From contig CM033714.1 in the NCBI GenBank assembly GCA_019671005.1, positions 55,785,741-55,849,740 of the forward strand: DNA of 64,000 bases, read 5' to 3'. Shown here one piece after another: positions 57,767 through 64,000 of this stretch. This DNA is from Hibiscus mutabilis. Taxonomy: Eukaryota; Streptophyta; Magnoliopsida; Malvales; Malvaceae. A program made the position numbers and the translations under genes. Under the pieces are notes generated by a model. That model searched no databases and was not told the origin of the DNA. It was given only the letters and a program-made list of their open reading frames with translations. Position 1 is the first letter of the stretch. The number at the start of each line of letters is the position of its first letter.

Positions 57767-59186
57767 GCTTTGAGAGCAGCTGAAAAGATAGGGGGAAGAA
57801 TACAGCAGTTAGCCCTACGCAGATATTTGGAGAAGAACCTCCCCAAAAGATAAATGAACCGGTAACTGAGGCCCAGGCCAAAGAATTTCTAAAGTTCTTG
57901 AGACATAGCGAGTACAGTGTAGTGGAACAACTACGAAAACAACCAGCCAGGATCACAGTGCTGGAATTACTCTTGAGTTTAGAGAAGCATCGGGAGACGC
58001 TATTGAAAGTCTTTGAATCAAACTTTTGTGCCCCAGGACATTTTCAGAACAAACCTGGACATGATAGTAGGGCATATATTACACTTTATAATCATATCAC
58101 ATTCAGTGATGATGAGATCCGGAGGGAGGAATGGGGTCTACCAAAGCCCTTAACATCACTACCCACCGCAAAGGGTATGTATTACAGCGTCTTGATCGAC
58201 AACGGGTCAGCATTGAATGTCTTACATATGGTAACCCCGCAAAATTGCCAATAGATGGTTCGTACCTAAAGCCTTGCTACAACTCGTAATGACTTTTGAT
58301 GGTACGCAAAAGGGAACAATGGGGAAAATTGAGGTGCCCCTATTGATCGGACCAACTGAATATGTGATCGATTTTGTGGTGATGGACATAAAACCATCTT
58401 ACAGCTGCTTATTGGGAAGACCGTGGATCCACTCCGCAGGAGTTGTCCCATCATCATTGCATCAGAAATTAAAATTTGTAGTTGAAGGCAAATTAGTCAC
58501 CGTAGAAGCAGAGCATGAATTTGTTGCTTCCGTGACATCAGACACCCCCTACATTCAAAATGATGAAGATCTTTGCAGAATGCCGTCGAGCATTAGAACT
58601 AGTAAATGCCACATTCGTTTCAGAGGGAAGCCGGATCCCTTACCCCAGGTTATCTAATTGTACTAAGATGACCGTCGCAGAAACTCCGGGCCGAGGAGCC
58701 AAAATAGGAAAAGGGCTGGGAAAGAAATTACAAGGAAACCTGAGACCCAAGAATATGATAACCAAGAAGGATCATTTCAGGCTGGGTTATCAACCAAGTG
58801 TCCAACAGAAGAAAGAGGAATATAAGAGGAAGGAGGAGCAAAGAAAAGCCAGATCTAAAGGAGAAGACATTCCGTGGAGGTCGATGTCCTTTCCTAGTTT
58901 GAAAGCCACTTTCATCTCCGGAGGGTTCTACCAGCCAGGTCAAGATATTGGAGAGGCAATGAAGAAAAATGATGAACTTAACCTGGAGGAAATACTCAGT
59001 AAATCATTTGAAGGGATGTACATCAACATGATAGCTGAAAAGGACCGAGGTAGCAAAATGTTGACCAACATCCGCCCTTGCCATCCCGGGGAAACACTCG
59101 ATAACTGGAGCTGTATTGATCTACCTGTAGTTTTTAGGAATAGATCAGAGCAATGCTCCGAATCAACCTTTTGTTTTTGCCCATAG
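57767..59186 (+). pseudogene. Element E protease region with G-patch-like segment
   Basis: Three frames in succession. 57898-58254 reads HSEYSVVEQLRKQPARITVL and VLIDNGSALNVLH, the aspartic-protease active site of Tat/Ogre (D-N-G-S). 58274-58657 reads MTFDGTQKGTMGKIEVPLLI, PSYSCLLGRPWIHSAG and VTSDTPYIQ. 58560-59186 has LELVNATFVSEGSRIP and GRGAKIGKGLGKKLQG, a Gly-rich G-patch-like segment, then SFPSLKATFISGGF. Frameshifts fall near 58255-58274 and 58560-58657, and a TAG separates it from gag. Confidence 0.8.
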
Positions 59187-59362
59187 ACAATGGGGATCTC
59201 TTGTATGGGGCACCTATGTTAACTTTTTGATTGAAATGAAAATATCCCCACTTTCTTAAAAATGACCAAAGTCTCATTTATTCCATTCATGCATTCTTCA
59301 TATTCATTCCCTTCATGTAAAGCCGTCTTTCTCCCAATACAATTCATTCTCATTTATTGCAG
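59187..59362 (+). other. Candidate intron of element E between protease and RT
   Basis: A stretch without coding motifs ends in a long pyrimidine-rich run and catttattgcag (AG 59361-59362), a good plant 3' splice site. RT coding begins right after (MIDDMNDTGSNPG). Ogre elements are known to carry an intron here. The donor is not fixed; GT dinucleotides between about 59124 and 59200 are possible. Confidence 0.5.
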
Positions 59363-61030
59363 GTCGCTCATGATTGACGATATGAATGATACCGGATCCA
59401 ATCCTGGAGTAAATTTCGATTGCCCTGAGGTCTTAGAGGAAATTGAGGGAGGATATGATGAAATAGAAATTGAGGTCCCGGAAGAGTTAAAGAGAATGGT
59501 GGGGACGAAGAAAGGCGATTATGCCCCACCAAGAAAAAGCAAATTGTCAACTTGGGGATCAAGAAGCGAGAAAAGAAATAAAAATAGGAACGACTATTTC
59601 CTCAAAAACCAAGCATGAACCGATAGCCCTACTTCAGAATTCAAGGATGTCTTCGCTGGACTTATCAAGATATGCCGGGATTGAACACCGACATAGTGGT
59701 GCACAAATTGCCAACAAAATCGGAGTGCAAACCAAGACAAAGAAAAACTTGGAGAATGAGGCCGAGAGATGTTGTTAAAAATCCGAGAAGAAGTGAAAAA
59801 GCAATTTGATCTTTGGATTCTTGGAGGTAGCCAAATACCCGAGTGGGTTGCAAACATTGTACCAGTACCAAAGAAAGACGGAAAGTTTGTATGTGTGTAG
59901 ATTATAGGGATCTGAATCGAGCTAGCCCTAAAGACAACTTCCATTTGCCACATATTGACATTTTTGGTTGACAAACACCGCAGACATTCATGGTTTTCCT
60001 TTATGGACGGCTTCTCGAGGGTACAACCGGATAAAGATGGATCCTAACGACATGGAGAAAACCACATTCATAACCATATGGGGTACTTTTTGTTATCAGG
60101 TGATGCCATTTGGACTAAAGAACGCAGGGGCAACGTACCAAAGGGCAATGGTGACTCTCTTCCATGATATGATACACAAAGAAATAGAAGTATACGTGGA
60201 TGATATGATTGCCAAATCCCGAACAGAGGAAGAGCACCTACAGAACTTGAGAAAACTATTCCAAAGACTACGGAAGTACCAACCGAGGCTCAATCCGCCA
60301 AGTGTACCTTCGCCGTTATACGGAAAACTCTTGGGGTTCGTAGTAAGCAGAAGAGGGATTGAGATTGACCCGGATAAAGTGAAAGCCATCCAAGACCTTT
60401 CACCACCCCGCACGCAGAAGGAAATCTGCGGTTTCCTGGGGAGGCTGAATTATATCTCTCGTTTTATTTCCCAATTAACCAATCAATGCGACCCGGTCTT
60501 CAGACTTCTTAGAAAGAATAATCCTGGCGTGTGGGATGAAGAATGTCAAAAAGCCCTAGAAAAGATCAAAAAGTACCTGACAAATGCTCCAATTTTAGTC
60601 GCACCAAGACTGGTCGACACGACCACTAATTCTCTACTTAACGGTCTTCGAGAATTCAATGGGATGTGTACTGGGGCAACACGATGAGTCAAGAAAAAAG
60701 GAGCAAGCCATCTATTACCTAAGCAGGAAATTCCATGATTGCGAAACACGGTACCCGCCAGTACAGAAGCTGTGTTGTGCTCTAGTTTGGGCTACCAAGC
60801 GGCTCAGACAAAGTACATGTTATACCATACTACCGGTTAATATCCAAGCTAGACCCATTAAAGTTCTTAATGAAGCGCCCGGCGCTAACGGGAAGGATGG
60901 CCCGATGGCGGATGCTCTTATCCGAATTCGACATCGTATATGTTAATCGTAAAGTCTGTAAAGGGGAGTGTCGAGCAGATTTCACGGCTAGTCGTGCCGG
61001 ATGACTATGAGGCATTGAACTTTAGTTTCC
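59363..61030 (+). pseudogene. Element E reverse transcriptase and first RNase H
   Basis: The N-terminal acidic leader (59370-59600) is followed by broken fingers with KYPEWVANIVPVPKKDGK and DYRDLN in shifted frames (59820-59925). The palm lies at 59968-60687: IKMDPNDMEKTTFI, MPFGLKNAGATYQRAM and the intact catalytic box VYVDDMIAKS, then LGFVVSRRGIEIDPDKVKAI and GFLGRLNYISRFISQLT. RNase H continues in another frame from 60659 (MGCVLGQHDES, AIYYLSRKFHDCETRY) to about 61030. At least four frame breaks. Confidence 0.85.
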
Positions 61031-61074
61031 CGACGAAGACTTGATGTGCATTACAACCGAAGAAGAGATTTGAG

Positions 61075-61480
61075 ATGATATGTCATGGAAACTTTACTTG
61101 ATGAAGCCTCCAACGCCCTCGGACATGGGATAGGGCGGTGCTAATTTCACCGAGGACGTCTATTATCCTTTCACCAGCAGATTAGAATTCTTTCGCACAA
61201 ACAATATAGCTGAATACGAAGCTTGCATCATGGGGTGAACTCACCATCGAAAGAAAGGTTAAGGAACTTCGAGTGTTCGGAGATTCGTCCCTAGTCATTT
61301 ACCAATTGCGCGGGAGTGGGAAACCGAGACCCGAAGTTGGTCAAATATCACGAATGGATCCAAGAGCTCGTCAAAGAGTTCGAAAAGGTCAGCTTCAATT
61401 ACCTACCCCGAGAAGAAAATCGGATGGCGGATGCATTGGCAACCTTGGCATCCATGTTTAAAACAAACACCGGGCGTAAA
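61075..61480 (+). pseudogene. Element E second (archaeal-type) RNase H
   Basis: Across shifts the strand reads GHGIGAVLIS, FFRTNNIAEYEACI, KVKELRVFGDSSLVIYQLRG, PREENRMADALATLASM. The catalytic set D/E-D-D of the archaeal-type RNase H is suggested by AEYEA, GDSSLV and ADALA. A second RNase H downstream of the first is a known trait of the Tat lineage. Confidence 0.75.
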
Positions 61481-62717
61481 TGAAGCCCATTGAGATGCTG
61501 ACGTTTGAAAAACCTGCTCATTGTTGTAATATACAGGAAGAGATTGACGGAAATCCATGGTACTATGACATCCCCGCAATATGTCAAGCTTCAAAAGTAT
61601 CCGAAGGGCAAACGACAATGATGAAAAGCGCTCGGAAAAATGGCAACAAAATATATCCTAGATGGGGAAATCCTATATAGGAGAAGTCATGATCAAACAT
61701 TCTTTGAGATGTGTGGATGCCCGAGAGGCGAAGGAAATCTTAGCTGAAGTACATGACGGGATCCGTGGAACGACGCCAACGGGCTGTCTATAGCCCGGAA
61801 AATTATGAGGTACGGTTATTTTCGGTTGACCATGGGAGAGATTGCATCGATTACGCCAGAAATGCCACAAATGCCAAATTTACGCCGACAAGATTCATGC
61901 ACCCCATCACCTCTACAGACCATGAATTCTCCATGGCCTCGCATGGCATGGGGCATGGACGTCATCGGCGAGATCCATCCGAAAGCCTCCAATGGGCACC
62001 GTTTCATTTTGGTCGCCATAGACTACTTCACTAAATGGGTAGAGGCAACGTCTTACGCCAATATCACCAGGACTACAGTTTGTAAGTTCTTAAAGAAGGA
62101 AATTATTTGTCGATACGGATTGCCAGAGAGGATCATCACCGACAACGCTGTCCCGAACAACAAAATGATGAAGGACGTGTGCACTCAATTCAAGATAACA
62201 CACCATAATTCCACAGTCTATCGTCCTAAAATGAATGGAGCAGTGGAAGCAGCAAACAAGAATATAAAGAAGATCATAGCAAAGACTATGGATACCTACA
62301 AGGATTGGCATGAGAAGTTGCCTTTTGCCCTTTTCGCCTATAGGACGTCCATTCGCACATCAACGGGGCAACACCTACTCCTTGGTGTATGGTACCGAGG
62401 CAGTACTCCCAATTGAGGTAGAGATTCCGTCCCTCGGATCTTAAAAGAAGTAAAACTGGAAGAAGCTGAATGGGTGCAGGCGATTCGACCACTAAATCTC
62501 ATTGACGAAAAAGACTAAAGGCCATTTGTCATGGTCGATGTACCAAAAGCGGATGGTGCGGGCTTACAACAAAAAGGTGCGCCCAAGAGAATTCAAAGAA
62601 GGGGATCTGGTACTCAAGAGAATCCTCCCTATCCGAAAGATTCTCGAGGAAAATGGACGCCTAACCAGGAAGGACCGACGTCATAAAAAGGCCTTCTCGG
62701 GAGAGCCACGATCTTAA
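61481..62717 (+). pseudogene. Element E integrase
   Basis: Linker IEMLTFEKPAHCC and EIDGNPWYYDIP (61490-61570), zinc-binding HHCC with CHKCQIYADKIH in shifted frame (61855-61900). The core is at 61805-62416: WGMDVIGEIHPKASNGHRFI (first Asp), KWVEATSYANI, RYGLPERIITDN (second Asp) and RPKMNGAVEAANKNIKKI (Glu). The DDE triad is complete over about 200 open codons. A frameshift near 62390-62416 precedes the C-terminal part 62502-62717 (VRAYNKKVRPREFKEGDLVL). Confidence 0.85.
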
Positions 62718-63745
62718 CAGAAATGGACGGGACGAGCTGAAAAAATCCCGTAAATTCTAATGTCGTCAAGAAATATTATCTAAAAAAAAAATTTGAGAGC
62801 TCAGACGAAAACCCAAACCAGGCGTCTTGAAGCAAAGGAAGGACTCGAGTTGAAAACCCGCAAATGGCGGCTCGGGTAAGTTGAAAAGTTGAATATCCGA
62901 AGAGAAGGGCATCTTCATAAACATTGTGAAGAGAAGGCTTCAGGCAAAAATTCTACACCGGTTGACAGGGTCATGTATCATTCATATCGAAGATAATGAG
63001 GGATCTTGTATTTTCATACTTAACTCATGTGTGTCATACCTTTCTTTTCAAGATATCTCGAAGCCCTTAATCGTAATAAAGCTGTGTTTTTGAGCATCCA
63101 TTCCTGGCCTTCTTGTCAATTTTAGTCAAATAAGATAACATAGGCTTATAATGAAACAAGAGATTTCGGAGCATTACTATGATTTAACCTTGAAAATTGC
63201 AGGTGATCAAAGAAAACGATGTTAACTCCGTCCTTCAGTTCCCTACATAATGGCTAGGGAAGGTGAGAAGCTTTAAACAACTAGGTAGGATGACCAATGG
63301 CACATGTCCTATCTATCCAAGGAAGGCACACGAGATAACAAAAGAGATCTCTTGGGTGAAAACCAGAAGGGCAAAAAAAAACTCTTTAAAGTGAAAACCC
63401 GAAAGGGCGTTTTAAAATTCCAAATCATAATTGGAGAAAAAGAAAGGTTGAGATGGTTGAACCTGACAGTGAGGCGGAGTATCGATGCCTGTAAAAAAGG
63501 AGAAAACGGACGTCAAGATCAAATAAGGACCAAAACAAGCCCACCCAGAGATTGACTCTCATGCATCATGAATAGTCAAGCATCACTAGAATTAGGAGCA
63601 TGTCAATTCATTCATTTGTCATAGCATTTTGTTTTCATCTCAGACAGGTATCTGCAGATCCAAAGAGACATCGAAGACTGTCACGGTGTGAATCCCAAAT
63701 GAGAAAACAATGTTTTACATACAAAAGACACATGTTTTCAAGCTC
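62718..63745 (+). other. 3' untranslated region of element E
   Basis: No coding motif. Repeated words such as GAAAACCCRNAA...GGCG near 62811, 62850 and 63400 suggest old internal duplications. Open frames 63304-63555 and 63600-63812 are not protein-like. Confidence 0.6.
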
Positions 63746-63751
63746 TAGAAA

Positions 63752-63999
63752 AAGGTTCTATATAGGAAGAATCCTTCTTTCTGAGGTTTCAGAAGCTGAA
63801 AGTTCTATATAGGAAGGACTGACAGCTCCAGGGTGAAGACTCGCATTTCTATATAGGAAGGACTCCCAGTCAAAGCAATTCACCCATGACACGCAAGATT
63901 ATATAGGAAATCCTGTTGTGTCGAAAGCGAAGAGTTCTATATAGGAAGGGCTCCGAGCTTTATTGTCTTATAGTAAAAGGTTCTATATAGGAAGAACCT
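63752..63999 (+). repeat. Array of six hairpin units, core CTATATAGGAA
   Basis: Units at 63752-63776, 63801-63820, 63845-63864, 63897-63912, 63932-63953 and 63978-63999, starts 35-52 bp apart. The core TATATAGGAA is constant while flanks change but mostly still pair (AGTTC/GGACT, GATT/AATC, GAGTTC/GGGCTC, AGGTTC/GAACCT); unit 3 pairs poorly. The array reaches the window end and may continue. Confidence 0.85.
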
Positions 64000-64000
64000 G

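Larger units (their letters stand above)
49875..64000 (+). mobile_element. Element E: Tat/Ogre Ty3/gypsy, 5' and internal part
   Basis: + strand element that inserted into C's LTR and extends past the window. Diagnostic features of the Tat/Ogre group: tRNA-Arg-type PBS, an extra ORF before gag, protease with LIDNGSALNV, a probable intron before RT, a second archaeal-type RNase H after the first, and a long 3' untranslated region with repeats. It is the least decayed element in the window, yet each gene has at least one break. Confidence 0.9.

Noticed and set aside
63752..63999. CRISPR-like spacing of short repeats
   Set aside because: The sequence is a plant retrotransposon, spacers are not unique inserts of constant length and no cas genes exist; the units are better described as hairpins.

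Overview
The window is plant nuclear heterochromatin. I find no host gene I can defend, no tRNA or rRNA, and no bacterial features. Almost everything is LTR retrotransposon of the Ty3/gypsy superfamily, nested in layers. Three gypsy lineages can be named from protein motifs and primer-binding sites: Tekay/Del-type chromovirus, Athila (tRNA-Asp-type PBS) and Tat/Ogre (tRNA-Arg-type PBS, extra 5' ORF, two RNase H domains). This mix means an angiosperm, and the Ogre-type element makes a eudicot more likely (inference).

Left block, 1-35390. The oldest layer is D, a badly decayed + strand Tekay-like element: gag knuckle near 581-680, RT start near 1390-1515, 3' LTR from 2794. Element A (2886-34083, minus strand) landed in D's 3' LTR and left the 5-bp duplication AAATT at 2881-2885 and 34084-34088. 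A has LTRs of 2750 and 2740 bp and a broken Tekay-like gag-pol. A was itself hit twice. A 3.8-kb solo LTR, F (26979-30775, duplication ATCAG), splits its gag. An Athila structure, B (7291-24409, duplication GAGAT), splits its RNase H. B is not one element but LTR-interior-LTR-interior-LTR, with a deletion at the central junction.

Middle block, 35391-38440. This is about 3 kb of non-LTR repeat: an unclassified AT-rich stretch, a foldback/Mutator-like element with inverted ends of about 200 bp (36630-37601), and one end of a second Mutator-like element (from about 37742).

Right block, 38441-64000. Element C (minus strand, Tekay-like) has a complete left LTR (38441-40623), a canonical initiator-Met PBS and a pol whose reverse-transcriptase segment is present three times in tandem (unit 671 bp). 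C's right LTR carries a 1.15-kb insertion (47878-49024) and is cut at 49874 by element E. E is a + strand Tat/Ogre element: 5' LTR 49875-52511, PBS, ORF1 with coiled coil, gag, protease with G-patch-like segment, a probable intron, RT, RNase H, archaeal-type RNase H, integrase and a long 3' region. Its 3' LTR lies beyond the window.

All coding regions are interrupted by stops or frameshifts, so none is called functional; E is the best preserved. The most unusual signals are structural: a 78-bp inverted repeat that puts E's primer-binding site in a loop, hairpin arrays between pol and the 3' LTR in both Athila and Ogre, a short palindrome scattered through the Athila element in all three reading frames, and the RT triplication in C.
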